Positions 49,424 to 59,781 of a stretch of 64,000 nt of DNA are shown piece after piece (positions within the stretch are counted from its first letter, which is position 1; every line of letters starts with the position of its first letter). This DNA is from JBBIIC01 sp037446725 (lineage in GTDB: Bacteria; Actinomycetota; Coriobacteriia; Anaerosomatales; SLCP01), in assembly GCA_037446725.1 (NCBI GenBank), contig JBBIIC010000008.1:29365-93364 (forward strand), read 5' to 3'. The position numbers and the translations under genes were made by a program. Under the pieces are notes generated by a model, which made no database searches, was not told the origin of the DNA, and saw nothing but the letters and a program-made list of their open reading frames with translations.

Positions 49424-52400
49424 GTGACCGATGCATGGACCCGGGTACCCGCCGCCGGTGATACGGCCGCGCTCGAGCCGCCGTTCAGGGGCGAGCTGCT
49501 CAGTGTCGAACGGATCGCGGAAGCGGGGCGTCTCCTCGCCTCGGCGCAGTCGTGGACGGCTGCCGAGCCGCCCGCCACCACCCCGCTCCTCGACCTGACC
49601 GCTCGCGCGGCCATCTCCCTCAAGTCGGACAACGCGACCCTTACGCACGCGGTGCGCGCCCTGCACCCCGTCTCGCCCGCGACCGAGTGGCTCCTCGACA
49701 ACTACTACCTTATCGACGAGCAGGTGCGCGCGGTGCGACACGACCTGCCCGCACACTACGGCACCGAGCTACCCCGGCTGACCGCCGATCCGCTCAAGGG
49801 GTTCCCCCGCGTCTACGAGGCGGCGGTCTCGCTCGTACGCTACACCGACGGGCGTCTGGACGGGGAGTTCCTCGCTCGCTTCATCGAGGGATACCAGCTG
49901 AGCTCGCCACTCACCATCGGCGAGGCCTGGGCGGTCCCAATCATGCTGCGCATCGCGCTCGTCGAGAACTTGCGGCGGTTGTCGGCCCGCGTCGTCCATG
50001 CGTATCGAGCCACGCGCGCGGCTGACGAGTGGGCCGAACGCCTGCTGCTCACCGCGCAGGACCGGCCGGACGAGCTGCGTTCGCTCCTCGACGAGCTCGG
50101 AGGGGTGGCCGCGGACGCCACGCCCGCCTTCTTCGTGCGGCTCTCCCAGCGCCTTCAGGGCGAGGACGCCGGGGCCGAGGCGACGAACGCCTTCCTCGCC
50201 CGCCGCTACATCTCGGCAGGCTACGACCTCGATGCCCTCGCATACTCGTTGCAACAGGAGCAGGCCGCCGATCAGGTCTCGATCGCCAACAGCATCACGT
50301 CGGTGCGCTTCCTCGAGGCCTTCGACTGGAAGGGCTTCTTCGAGGAGACGAGCGTCGTCGAGCAGGTGCTGCGCGAGGACCCGGCCGGTGTGTACGCCCG
50401 GATGGACTTCCGCAGCCGCGACCGCTACCGCCACCGCCTCGAGATGCTGGCGCGCCGCTGTCCGCTCGGCGAGATCGAGGTCGCCGAAGCTGCGGTGAGC
50501 CGGGCGCTCGACGGCGCGGCCGCGGCCGACCGCGACCCCGCGATCGGGCACGTCGGCCACTACCTCGTCGGGGACGGGCGGGCCGCACTCGAGGAGAGCA
50601 TCGACTACCGTCCCAGAGCACGCGACCGGATCGAGCGGGCGCTCGAGCGCCACCGAGGGTTGTTTTACTGGGGATCGATCGCGGGTTCTACCGCGCTCCT
50701 CGCCGCACTGCTCGTCTACTACGCCATCGCATTGGGCGCACCGGCTCCCGCGGTCGTCCTCGTGGCGCTGCTCGGACTCTTCCCGCTCTCCGACGCCGCC
50801 CTCGTCGTCACCAACCGCCTCGCTGCCTGGGCGTTCCCGCCGCGTGTCCTGCCCAAACTCGACTATCTCGAGCCGATCGATGAGCCGCACCGCACGCTCG
50901 TGATCGTGCCCGCGCTGCTCACCTCGGTCGGCTCGGTACGTTCGGTGCTCGACAACCTCCAGGTCACCTACCTCGCCAACCGCGACGAGCAGCTCGGCTT
51001 CGGGTTGCTCGGCGACCTCAAGGGCGGAGATGCCGAGCATCGCGAGGGTGACGCGGAGATCATCGAGGCGGCGGTGCTCGGTGTGGAGGAGCTCAACGAG
51101 CGCTACGCGGCCGAGCACGGACGGCGTCCGTTCTTCCTGTTCGTCCGGGGACGCACCTACAACGAGACCGAGGGCGCTTGGATGGGCTGGGAGCGCAAGC
51201 GCGGCTCGCTCGTCGAGCTCAACCACTCGCTGCGGCACACGCGCGAGACCTCGTTCACGCACCGACTCGGTGAGGAGGGGTTCCTCGCGGGCGTGACATT
51301 CGTGCTGACGCTCGACGCCGACACCCAGCTCCCGCGCGACGGCGCGCGCAAGCTAGTGAGTACCATCGCCCACCCGCTCAACCGTGCGCGGTGGACGCCG
51401 GGCGAGCCGCTTGTCCGCCGGGGCTACGGGCTCATCCAGCCGCGAGTCGGCATGGCGCTGCCCGCGTCGACAAGGTCGTTCTACGCATGGCTGCACTCCG
51501 GGGAGACCGGCATCGACCCCTACTCGGGCGCGGTATCCGACACCTACCAGGACGTCTTCGGTGAGGGCAGTTTCACGGGAAAGGGCATCTACGAGGTCAA
51601 CGTGTTCGAGGGCGTGCTCGACGGCGCCATCCCCGAGAACACGCTGCTCTCGCACGACCTGCTCGAGGGCTGCTTCGTGCGCGTGGGACTCGCTTCGGAC
51701 ATCGAGGTACTCGACGACTACCCGGCCACCTACCGGGCGCAGGCCGCGCGGTTGCACCGCTGGGTACGCGGCGACTGGCAGACGTTGCCCTGGCTCGGGG
51801 CCCGGATCCCGCGCGAGCGGGGCTACGCGCGCAGCCCGCTTTCGGCCCTGCATCGCTGGAAGATGATCGACAACCTCCGGCGGAGCATGTCCGGGCCGGC
51901 GCTGCTGCTGCTCCTGACCCTCGGCTGGGCGCTGCTGCCGGGGCCGGCGTGGGCCTGGCCGCTGCTCATGATGCTCGTCGTGCTGTTCCCGGTGTACTTC
52001 AGCGCGGCGAACGGGCTGCTCTTCCGCCCGCCCGACGTCCCGTTCATGCGGACGGCCCGGCGCGTATGGACGAACTTCGGGCGCGACTCGGCGCGGGCGC
52101 TGCTCGCACTCGCGCTTCTGCCGCACCACGCCTTCCTGATGGTCGACGCCGCGGTGCGGGCGCTGTGGCGCATGTGGATCTCACACCGCGATCTGCTCGA
52201 GTGGGAGACCGCGGCCGACGTCGAGCGCTCGGTCGGCCAGGGAGTCTCCGGCTACCTGCGCCGCCTCGGGCCCGCGGCGGCGGCGGCCATCCTGCTCATG
52301 ATGCCCGGCTCGCTTGCGACTCCCGCACGAATGCTCGTGGCCATTCCCCTCATCGCGCTGTTCGCCGCAGGACCCGCGCTCGCATGGCGCGCGTCGCGCG

Positions 52401-55400
52401 TGCTTCCCTCCGAGCGGCCCACAATCGATCCGGCGCTCGCCCCGCGGCTGCGACAGACAGCGCGTGCGACATGGAGGTTCTTCGAGACGTTCGGATGGAC
52501 CGGCGGCATCCATCTCGCACCCGACAACTTCCAGGAAGACCCGAAGGGCGAGGTCGCGTATCGCACCTCCCCAACCAACATCGGGCTGCAGCTCATCGCG
52601 GGGCTCACCGCCTACGACCTGGGCTATCAGTCGCTCGGGCGCCTCGTCGACCGGACATCGGACACGCTCGGCACGATGGCGGGCATGCAGCGGTTCAGGG
52701 GGCACTTCTTCAACTGGTACGACACGCGCACACTCGAGCCGCTGCCGCCGCGCTACATCTCGACCGTAGACAGCGGCAACCTCGCGGGCCACCTGCTCGT
52801 GCTGCGCCAGGGACTGCTCGAGGTCTCCGAGGCGCCGCTCGTCGGCCCGCAGCTTCGATCAGGGCTGGAGGACACCGCCGCGCTTGCGCTGCACGACCTC
52901 GCCGACGAGCGCGAGCGCATCGGTCCCGAGCCGGTGGTCGCCGTGCTCCGAGAGTGCCTCGAGGAGCTGCGGCGCGACGCCTCGCTCGCCGAGAGTCCCG
53001 CCAATGCCGGCGCGTGGCGTGCGCTGCTCGCCCGCTGGAACGGCCTCGTGGACGGCGCGGTCGAATCGGCGGCGCAGCTCGAGAGCCTCGACGGTGCGGA
53101 GCCGGCCGCCGACCCGCTGCATCCGACCGATCCGGCTACGCGCGTTCAAACCTCAGTGGATGCAGTGGCGGGCCTCATCTCCGACTCGCTCGCATTGTTC
53201 GAGACGTTCGCGCCCTGGGCCGAGCTCGCCGGCGACGTCCCGCTCGCGGTACGCACCGACGTGCGCGACACCGCGCTCGCTCCGCTGCTCGCACACGTGC
53301 CGAGCCTCGTGGGCCTGGCAGAGGGGCTCGAGTTCGCGCTCGAGGCGCTCGACTCGCTCGCCGCGGACCCGCCCGGCTCCGAAGAGGCGGAGCGCGCCCA
53401 GGCCGCGGCCTGGGCTACGGCGGTCGCCGACGGCATCCGCTCGGCACGGCCCGCCTGCGCCGAGCTGCTCGGCCGCCTGCGACTGGACGCCGACATCGCC
53501 CGCGAGATGTGGGAGCACACCGACTTCGGCATGCTTTTCGACAAGCGGCGGCTCCTGTTCTCCATCGGATACAACACCGCCGAGGGCCACCTCGACGACT
53601 CGTACTACGACATGCTCGCCTCGGAGTGCCGGCTTGCCTCGTTTCTCGCCATCGCGAAGGGCGACGTGCCGCAGGAGCACTGGTTCAGGCTCGGCAGGCA
53701 GATCACGCGCGCGAACGGCGGGCAGGCGCTGCTGTCGTGGAGCGCGTCGATGTTCGAGTACCTGATGCCGCTGCTCGTCATGCGCTCCTGGCCGATGACG
53801 CTGCTCGACGAGACCTACGACGCCATCGTGGCCCGCCAGATCGAGTACGGCCGCAAGCTCCAGGTGCCGTGGGGCGTCTCCGAGTCCGCGTTCAACGTGC
53901 TCGACGCCGACCTCACCTACCAGTACCAGGCGTTCGGAGTGCCGGGGCTCGGGCTCAAGCGCGGGCTTTCCGAGGACATCGTCATCGCGCCGTATGCGAC
54001 CGTGCTCGCGCTCCCGGTCGCGCCGGCCGAAGCGCACGCGAACCTCGAGCGGCTCGCGTCGATCGGCGCCTGGGGCCGCTACGGGTACTACGAGGCCGTG
54101 GACTTCACGCCCGGCCGCGTGCCCGCGGGCGAGCGACGGGCGGTCGTCCGGTCGTACTTCGCGCACCACCAGGGCATGGCATTCGTCGCGCTCGGCAATG
54201 CGCTCACCGCCGACCGCATGCGCGACCGCTTCCACGCCGATCCGATGGTCGCCTCGGCCGAGCTGCTGCTGCAGGAACGCGCGCCCAAGGCGGTGGCATA
54301 CGCGACCCCGCACGTCGCCGAGGTCGAGGCGGTACGCTCGGTCGAGGAGCTTCCGGTGCCTGCAACGCGCGCCTACCGGCTCGCGGACACGCCGGCGCCC
54401 GCGACGCACTTCCTCTCGAACGGGCGCTACTCCGTCATGGTCACCAACGGAGGAGGAGGGTACAGCCGCTGGAAGGGCCGCTCGGTGACCCGCTACCGCG
54501 AAGACATCACGCGGGACTGCTGGGGACACTTCTTCTATCTGCGCGACGTCGAGAGCGGCGAGGCCTGGTCGGCAACGAACAACCCGATGCCGGCGCGCCC
54601 GGACGACTACCACGTCACCTTCTCGGCGGACAAGGCCGAGTACTACCGGCGCGACGGCGACATCGAGACGCGTACCGAGGTGGCGGTCTCGCCCGAGGAC
54701 GACGTCGAGGTCAGGCGCCTGACGGTCTCGAACCGCGGTCTCGGCTCGCGCCGGATCGAGGTGACGAGCTACTTCGAGGTCGCGCTCACCGATCAGGCCG
54801 CCGATCAGGCCCACAAGGCGTTCTCAAACCTGTTCGTGGAGACCGAGGCCGTCGAGGCCCAGCGCACGCTGCTCTTCTCGCGCCGCCCGCGCTCGTCCGC
54901 CGAGGAGCGGGTGTGGGGCTTCCACGTGCTCGGCTGCGAGGAGGGCCCGTGCGAGTGGAGCTTCGGGACCGACCGGGCGCGCTTCCTCGGTCGCCTGCAC
55001 GGCGTGGACGACCCGGTCTCGGTGCTCCGCGGCGGGCCGCTCTCCGGGATGGCGGGCGCGGTGCTCGACCCCGCGTGCGCCATTCGGCACACACTCGAGC
55101 TCGGCCCGGGCGAGAGCGCACGTCTCGCGTTCGTCACCGGTGTGGCCGAGAGCCGTGACGACGCGCTCACCATCGCCCAGCGCTACCAGGACATCCGCAC
55201 CGCGCAGCGCGCGATCGACCTGTCGTGGACCGCGGCGCAGATCGAGCTGCGCGATCTCGGCATCGGCGCCGAGGAAGGTGTCGTGCTCCAGCGGCTCGCC
55301 TCGCGCCTCCTGCTCACCGACCCGCACTCGCTGCTCAAGGTGAAGACCGCTGTCGAGAACGGGCTGCCGCTCTCGGGACTGTGGTCGCTCGGCATCTCGG

Positions 55401-58240
55401 GCGACAACCCCATCCTGCTCGTGCGCATCGACGAGCCCGAGCACACGCCGCTCGTGCGACAGGCGCTGCTCGCGCACCAGTACTGGCGGCACAAGGGGCT
55501 CGTGTCCGACCTGGTCGTGCTCAACACGCGCCCGACCGCGTACTCCGACGAGCTCGACGACCGGCTGCGGCTGCTCGTGCGCACCGGCCACGCGCTGCAG
55601 CTCGTGGACAAGCCGGGCGGGGTGTTCCTGCGCCGCGCCGACCAGATGCACCCCGACGTCCTGAACCTGCTCGAAGGCGTGGCCCGCGCGGTGCTCGAAG
55701 GCAGCGGCGGCTCGATCGAGCTGCAGCTCAACCGGCGCGGCGAGCAGCCGAAGCACCAGCCTGCGCTCGTGCCGGCGGCCGAACCGGGCGAGTGGCCCGC
55801 GCCCGACTTCGAGCGCCCCACGCTCGACTACGACAATGGTATCGGCGGGTTCGACCCCGCGACCGGCGAGTACGTCATCGTGCTCGAGGACGGGGTGACC
55901 ACGCCTGCCCCGTGGATCAACGTCATGGCCACACCCGAGTTCGGCTGCCTCGTCTCGGAGGCCGGCATCGGGTGCACATGGGCGCTCAACAGTCACGAGA
56001 ACCGCATCACCACCTGGAACAACGATCCTGTCTCGGACGGTTCGGGCGAGTTGCTCTACGTTCGCGACGAGGAGACCGGCGAGTACTGGAGCCCGACCCC
56101 GCTGCCGTGCCGGGGCGACGGGCCGTTCGTGGTGCGCCATGGATTCGGCTACACCCGCTTCGAGCACACGTCGCACGGCATCGCCCACGAGATCGATTGG
56201 TTCGTGCCGGCCGGCGACCCGGTGCGGGTGGTGCGGTTGCGGCTTGCCAACGTCTCGGACGTGCCCCGGCGCCTGACGGTCACGCAGTTCGTCGAGTGGG
56301 TGCTCGGCTCGTCACGCAGCAAGGCTCAGCACCAGGTCGTCACCTGGTTCGACGCCGAGTTCGAGACGCTCACCGCGCACAACCACTACAACGAGGACTT
56401 CCCGGGCCGCACGTCCTTCCTGGCATGCGACCGGCCGCTGCACTCGTGGACCGCGAGCCGCAGCGAGTTCGTGGGCCGCAACCGCCGCCCGGCCTCGCCC
56501 GCCGCGATGAGCCGCGAGCGGCTCGACGGGCGAAGCGGGCGCTTCCACGACAACTGCGGCGCGCTCATGGCCGAGGTCGTGCTCGAGCCCGGCGAGAGCC
56601 GAGAGGTCACGTTCCTGCTCGGCCAGACAGCACGGCTTGAAGGGGCCCGCGAGCTCGTCGCCCGCTACCGCGAGGCCGGGGCGGTCGATCGCGCACTCGC
56701 CGACGTGCGCGCGATGTGGATCGAGTTGCTCGGTACGGTGCAGGTCCACACGCCCGAGCCCGCACTCGACCTGCTCGTGAACGGCCGCCTACTCTACCAG
56801 GCACTCGCGTGCCGTCTGTGGGCCCGGACCGCCACCTACCAGTCGTCGGGTGCGTTCGGCTTCCGCGACCAGCTGCAGGACACGCTCTCGCTCATCTACG
56901 CCCGGCCCGACCTCGTGCGCGAACAGATCGTCGAGGCCTCGCGCCACCAGTTCGAGCGCGGCGACGTGCTCCACTGGTGGCAGCCGTACTCGGGGCGTGG
57001 CGTGCGCACCCGCATCACCGACGACCGTCACTGGCTCGCCTTCGTCACCGCCGAGTACGTCGCGGCGACCGGCGACACCGGCGTGCTCGACGTCGAGACC
57101 CCCTACATCGACGCACCCGAGCTCGAACCGGATACCGAGGACGCTTACGTGCAGCCCTCGGTGACCGAGAAGGCTGCGAGCGTCTACGAGCACTGCGTGG
57201 CCGCCCTCGAGCTCGCGTTCGAGACCGGCGAGCACGGGCTGCCGCTCATAGGCGGGGGCGACTGGAACGACGGCATGAACCGCGTGGGGCACGAGGGTAG
57301 AGGCGAGAGTGTGTGGCTCGCGTGGTTCCTCGACGTCACCCTGCGCGCGTTCGCGCCGATCTGCGAGCTGAAGGGCGAGGCCGAGCGCGCCGAGCGCTAC
57401 CGCGAGCACGCCGCGCGCCTCGTGGCCGCCGCCGAGGAGGACGGCTGGGACGGCGGCTGGTACCGCCGCGCGTACTTCGACGACGGGACACCGCTCGGCA
57501 CCAAGGACGCCGAAGAGTGCCGCATCGACGCCATCGCGCAGGCGTGGGCTGTCATCTCCGGTCAGGGTGACCCGGTGCGCGCCGCACGCGCGCTCGACGC
57601 GGTCGAGGAGAAGCTCGTCCGGATCGAGGACGGGCTAATCGCGCTGCTCACCCCACCCTTCGATCGCATGGAGCACGACCCCGGCTACATCAAGGGGTAC
57701 GTGCCCGGCGTGCGCGAGAACGGCGGGCAGTACACGCACGCCGCGATCTGGGTCGCGCTCGCGCACCTGCTGCGCGGCGACGGTGACGAGGCCATGTCGT
57801 TGATCGACCTCATCAACCCCGTGAACCACGCGCTCGACGCCGAGGGGCTCGCGCGCTACAAGGTCGAGCCGTACGTGGTGGCGGCCGATGTCTACGCGGT
57901 CGCCCCACACACCGGTCGCGGCGGCTGGACCTGGTATACCGGCTCGGCGTCGTGGTTCTACCGCGTGACCGTGCAGAACCTGCTCGGCTTGCGCCTCGTA
58001 GCCGAGGGCGGGAAGCGGCACTTCACCGTGGATCCGTGCATCCCGAAGACCTGGCCCGGGTTCGAGATGGTCTACCGCGACGGCGAGACGACCTATCGCA
58101 TCACCGTAGAGAACCCGCGCGGCGTGAACCGCGGCGTGGCGTGGATCGAGCTCGACGGCGCGGTGCTCGACGAGGCGCTCGTGCCGCTCGCCGCCGACGG
58201 GGCCGAGCATCGCGTGAAGGTCATGTTGCTCGGGGGGTAG
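49424..58240 (+). CDS. Cyclic beta-1,2-glucan synthase-like protein (GT84-GH94)
   Basis: A giant 2938-residue membrane enzyme. Cyclic glucan synthases such as NdvB/Cgs have the same size and order. N-terminal helical region, transmembrane helices near 415-465, GT84 glycosyltransferase at about 490-800 with the DADTQLPRDG motif near residue 631, more helices around 825-985, a glucoamylase-like region to about 1500, two beta-sandwich parts, and a C-terminal GH94 phosphorylase with GGDWNDGMNRVG (Asp2613, Asp2616). It would make and trim a cyclic glucan at the membrane. A GTG start at 49424 is used. No frameshifts seen. Confidence 0.9.
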   Translation: MTDAWTRVPAAGDTAALEPPFRGELLSVERIAEAGRLLASAQSWTAAEPPATTPLLDLTARAAISLKSDNATLTHAVRALHPVSPATEWLLDNYYLIDEQVRAVRHDLPAHYGTELPRLTADPLKGFPRVYEAAVSLVRYTDGRLDGEFLARFIEGYQLSSPLTIGEAWAVPIMLRIALVENLRRLSARVVHAYRATRAADEWAERLLLTAQDRPDELRSLLDELGGVAADATPAFFVRLSQRLQGEDAGAEATNAFLARRYISAGYDLDALAYSLQQEQAADQVSIANSITSVRFLEAFDWKGFFEETSVVEQVLREDPAGVYARMDFRSRDRYRHRLEMLARRCPLGEIEVAEAAVSRALDGAAAADRDPAIGHVGHYLVGDGRAALEESIDYRPRARDRIERALERHRGLFYWGSIAGSTALLAALLVYYAIALGAPAPAVVLVALLGLFPLSDAALVVTNRLAAWAFPPRVLPKLDYLEPIDEPHRTLVIVPALLTSVGSVRSVLDNLQVTYLANRDEQLGFGLLGDLKGGDAEHREGDAEIIEAAVLGVEELNERYAAEHGRRPFFLFVRGRTYNETEGAWMGWERKRGSLVELNHSLRHTRETSFTHRLGEEGFLAGVTFVLTLDADTQLPRDGARKLVSTIAHPLNRARWTPGEPLVRRGYGLIQPRVGMALPASTRSFYAWLHSGETGIDPYSGAVSDTYQDVFGEGSFTGKGIYEVNVFEGVLDGAIPENTLLSHDLLEGCFVRVGLASDIEVLDDYPATYRAQAARLHRWVRGDWQTLPWLGARIPRERGYARSPLSALHRWKMIDNLRRSMSGPALLLLLTLGWALLPGPAWAWPLLMMLVVLFPVYFSAANGLLFRPPDVPFMRTARRVWTNFGRDSARALLALALLPHHAFLMVDAAVRALWRMWISHRDLLEWETAADVERSVGQGVSGYLRRLGPAAAAAILLMMPGSLATPARMLVAIPLIALFAAGPALAWRASRVLPSERPTIDPALAPRLRQTARATWRFFETFGWTGGIHLAPDNFQEDPKGEVAYRTSPTNIGLQLIAGLTAYDLGYQSLGRLVDRTSDTLGTMAGMQRFRGHFFNWYDTRTLEPLPPRYISTVDSGNLAGHLLVLRQGLLEVSEAPLVGPQLRSGLEDTAALALHDLADERERIGPEPVVAVLRECLEELRRDASLAESPANAGAWRALLARWNGLVDGAVESAAQLESLDGAEPAADPLHPTDPATRVQTSVDAVAGLISDSLALFETFAPWAELAGDVPLAVRTDVRDTALAPLLAHVPSLVGLAEGLEFALEALDSLAADPPGSEEAERAQAAAWATAVADGIRSARPACAELLGRLRLDADIAREMWEHTDFGMLFDKRRLLFSIGYNTAEGHLDDSYYDMLASECRLASFLAIAKGDVPQEHWFRLGRQITRANGGQALLSWSASMFEYLMPLLVMRSWPMTLLDETYDAIVARQIEYGRKLQVPWGVSESAFNVLDADLTYQYQAFGVPGLGLKRGLSEDIVIAPYATVLALPVAPAEAHANLERLASIGAWGRYGYYEAVDFTPGRVPAGERRAVVRSYFAHHQGMAFVALGNALTADRMRDRFHADPMVASAELLLQERAPKAVAYATPHVAEVEAVRSVEELPVPATRAYRLADTPAPATHFLSNGRYSVMVTNGGGGYSRWKGRSVTRYREDITRDCWGHFFYLRDVESGEAWSATNNPMPARPDDYHVTFSADKAEYYRRDGDIETRTEVAVSPEDDVEVRRLTVSNRGLGSRRIEVTSYFEVALTDQAADQAHKAFSNLFVETEAVEAQRTLLFSRRPRSSAEERVWGFHVLGCEEGPCEWSFGTDRARFLGRLHGVDDPVSVLRGGPLSGMAGAVLDPACAIRHTLELGPGESARLAFVTGVAESRDDALTIAQRYQDIRTAQRAIDLSWTAAQIELRDLGIGAEEGVVLQRLASRLLLTDPHSLLKVKTAVENGLPLSGLWSLGISGDNPILLVRIDEPEHTPLVRQALLAHQYWRHKGLVSDLVVLNTRPTAYSDELDDRLRLLVRTGHALQLVDKPGGVFLRRADQMHPDVLNLLEGVARAVLEGSGGSIELQLNRRGEQPKHQPALVPAAEPGEWPAPDFERPTLDYDNGIGGFDPATGEYVIVLEDGVTTPAPWINVMATPEFGCLVSEAGIGCTWALNSHENRITTWNNDPVSDGSGELLYVRDEETGEYWSPTPLPCRGDGPFVVRHGFGYTRFEHTSHGIAHEIDWFVPAGDPVRVVRLRLANVSDVPRRLTVTQFVEWVLGSSRSKAQHQVVTWFDAEFETLTAHNHYNEDFPGRTSFLACDRPLHSWTASRSEFVGRNRRPASPAAMSRERLDGRSGRFHDNCGALMAEVVLEPGESREVTFLLGQTARLEGARELVARYREAGAVDRALADVRAMWIELLGTVQVHTPEPALDLLVNGRLLYQALACRLWARTATYQSSGAFGFRDQLQDTLSLIYARPDLVREQIVEASRHQFERGDVLHWWQPYSGRGVRTRITDDRHWLAFVTAEYVAATGDTGVLDVETPYIDAPELEPDTEDAYVQPSVTEKAASVYEHCVAALELAFETGEHGLPLIGGGDWNDGMNRVGHEGRGESVWLAWFLDVTLRAFAPICELKGEAERAERYREHAARLVAAAEEDGWDGGWYRRAYFDDGTPLGTKDAEECRIDAIAQAWAVISGQGDPVRAARALDAVEEKLVRIEDGLIALLTPPFDRMEHDPGYIKGYVPGVRENGGQYTHAAIWVALAHLLRGDGDEAMSLIDLINPVNHALDAEGLARYKVEPYVVAADVYAVAPHTGRGGWTWYTGSASWFYRVTVQNLLGLRLVAEGGKRHFTVDPCIPKTWPGFEMVYRDGETTYRITVENPRGVNRGVAWIELDGAVLDEALVPLAADGAEHRVKVMLLGG

Positions 58241-58264
58241 GGGGCGAGGGCGCGTGTCCGGGCG

Positions 58265-59308
58265 CTATCCGGCGAGCTTGCGAACCGATCGGGCTGCGTC
58301 GGCAGAAACCCGTTCGAGCGCAGACACCGACCTCTTGACCCGCTTCACCCACGCATCGCCCCGGACAGCGAGCGCTTCCCACGCCAGCGTGAGGTCTCCC
58401 GGTCGATCCTCCCGGAGCACCGCAAGTAACTGCGCGGCCTGCGCAAGGTCCTTGTCGCGTTTCGCGGCCATGGCGGCGGGGCGCTCCCCAGCCACCACCA
58501 GCTTGTGGAGCGCGAACCGCGCAGGGTCGGGCACATTCACCGCAGCGACCGCGCCGTCGATCACGGCGGCCTGGACCGGCGACTCGATCAGGTAGTCCAG
58601 GAACCGCATGGGCTGGGCTGCCGCTGCGAACCTCTGCAGGGTCACCGGCCGGGAGCGAGTCCGTGACACCGGTGTGAGAAGGTCAACGCGCAGCGCCTGA
58701 CCGCGCACCTTGAAGGATGTCGTCGGGCTTCCCGGATCGAGTCCCGGCACCGGAAGGAACCCCATCTCAAGACTCTCAAGCGCTGACGGCAGGTCCGCGC
58801 TGGCGTATGGCACTGCGATGTCGAGGTTCGGATCTGCCGCGATGTCGACGTCCTGAGTCCGCAGAGAGCTCTCCCAACGGACGCCGAGCAGGTTTCCGAG
58901 CACGATGAAGGCGTGCGTCCCGACGAGGACCCCGCCAGCATGGAACACGCCCGCATCCGCAAGTCCGCGGAGCACGCGCGCCGACGGACCGTCGGTGAGC
59001 ATCGCACCGCCCGCACGGAGCAGCGCGGCCAGACGATCGATGGACTCCTGTTCGCCTGCAGCATTCAGCCGACCCTCAGCGAACCGCTGCGCCAACGCGT
59101 CCAGCGCGGAGTCCCTGCGGCCCACATACGTCTGGTGTTTGGTGCCTCCGGGCCCCATGTGCTGGAAGTAGTAGTACTTCTGCCCCTTGATGGTCTTGGT
59201 CACGAACGACCCGGGCGTGTGACCGATGGCGCGCGCGGCCTCGTACGCAGCGAGCTGCTCGAGGAGTTCGGCGTAGATGGTCTGGATTTCGAGCGGCTGC
59301 CGTTTCAC
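58265..59308 (-). CDS. GSU2403-family nucleotidyltransferase-fold protein
   Basis: A 347-residue protein. An N-terminal helical part with KTIKGQKYYYFQH precedes the nucleotidyltransferase-like core: VGTHAFIVLGNLLGV near 127, then TQDVDIAAD with the D-x-D pair near 149-151 and VDLLTPV. A helical C-terminal half with KLVVAGERP follows. It belongs to the GSU2403 group seen beside toxin-antitoxin or defence genes. GTG at 59308 follows GGAGGGGG by 7 nt. It sits between the cyclic glucan synthase and VapBC. Confidence 0.75.
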   Translation of the reverse strand: MKRQPLEIQTIYAELLEQLAAYEAARAIGHTPGSFVTKTIKGQKYYYFQHMGPGGTKHQTYVGRRDSALDALAQRFAEGRLNAAGEQESIDRLAALLRAGGAMLTDGPSARVLRGLADAGVFHAGGVLVGTHAFIVLGNLLGVRWESSLRTQDVDIAADPNLDIAVPYASADLPSALESLEMGFLPVPGLDPGSPTTSFKVRGQALRVDLLTPVSRTRSRPVTLQRFAAAAQPMRFLDYLIESPVQAAVIDGAVAAVNVPDPARFALHKLVVAGERPAAMAAKRDKDLAQAAQLLAVLREDRPGDLTLAWEALAVRGDAWVKRVKRSVSALERVSADAARSVRKLAG

Positions 59309-59325
59309 GGATTCCCCCTCCGGGA

Positions 59326-59359
59326 GTTATACGCAGCATAGCGTGACTGTGCGTATAAC
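59326..59359. repeat. 34-nt inverted-repeat element, copy A
   Basis: GTTATACGCAGC, a 10-nt spacer, then TGTGCGTATAAC (10 bp of perfect outer pairing). It covers a likely promoter for the nucleotidyltransferase gene (TTGTGT, 17 bp, TATGCT on the minus strand), so it may be an operator. Copy B at 60181 has the same arms and same total length. Confidence 0.7.
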
Positions 59360-59382
59360 ACAAGGCAGGTGGATGGGAGCGA

Positions 59383-59781
59383 CTACTCGCCGAGGATGAC
59401 GACGTCGGGCATCCCGCCGTGCGCGCGGCGATCGGCCGAGTAAAGCGTGGCACCGAGCTGCGCCGCAAGCGCGGAGGAGACCGCGTCGTACACAGCGCAT
59501 CCGTAGCGGTCGCGGATGTCGAAGGCGTCACGCATGAGCGAATCCCCGAGCTCGCGCACGCTGATGCGCCAGTCGAGGAAGCGCCTCCAGAGCTCGCGCA
59601 CCTCATCGCCGGTGAGGAAGCGCGAGGCTACTGACGCAAATTCGTACACGAAGAGCGAGGGCACCACGATCCTCACCTCTCCGGCGCCATGCGCTCGCAA
59701 CAGCGCGCGAGCCTCAGCCGAACCGGGCTCGTCGCGGAACCACTTGACGCCGACCGAGGCGTCGAGCACGACCGTCTTCAT
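59383..59781 (-). CDS. vapC: PIN-domain toxin, VapC family
   Basis: A 132-residue PIN ribonuclease. The acidic site is complete: Asp7 in VLDASV, Glu47 in FVYEFAS, Asp99 in AVYDAVSS and Asp117 in SADRR. VapC toxins usually cut initiator tRNA or rRNA. The ATG overlaps the antitoxin stop (59778-59781), the normal coupling. It should be controlled by VapB and the operator at 60121. Confidence 0.92.
   Translation of the reverse strand: MKTVVLDASVGVKWFRDEPGSAEARALLRAHGAGEVRIVVPSLFVYEFASVASRFLTGDEVRELWRRFLDWRISVRELGDSLMRDAFDIRDRYGCAVYDAVSSALAAQLGATLYSADRRAHGGMPDVVILGE

Noticed and set aside
51949..55158. 1069-residue plus frame inside the cyclic glucan synthase
   Set aside because: Arg/Ala-rich shadow in another frame of a gene whose own frame has clear GT84 and GH94 motifs.
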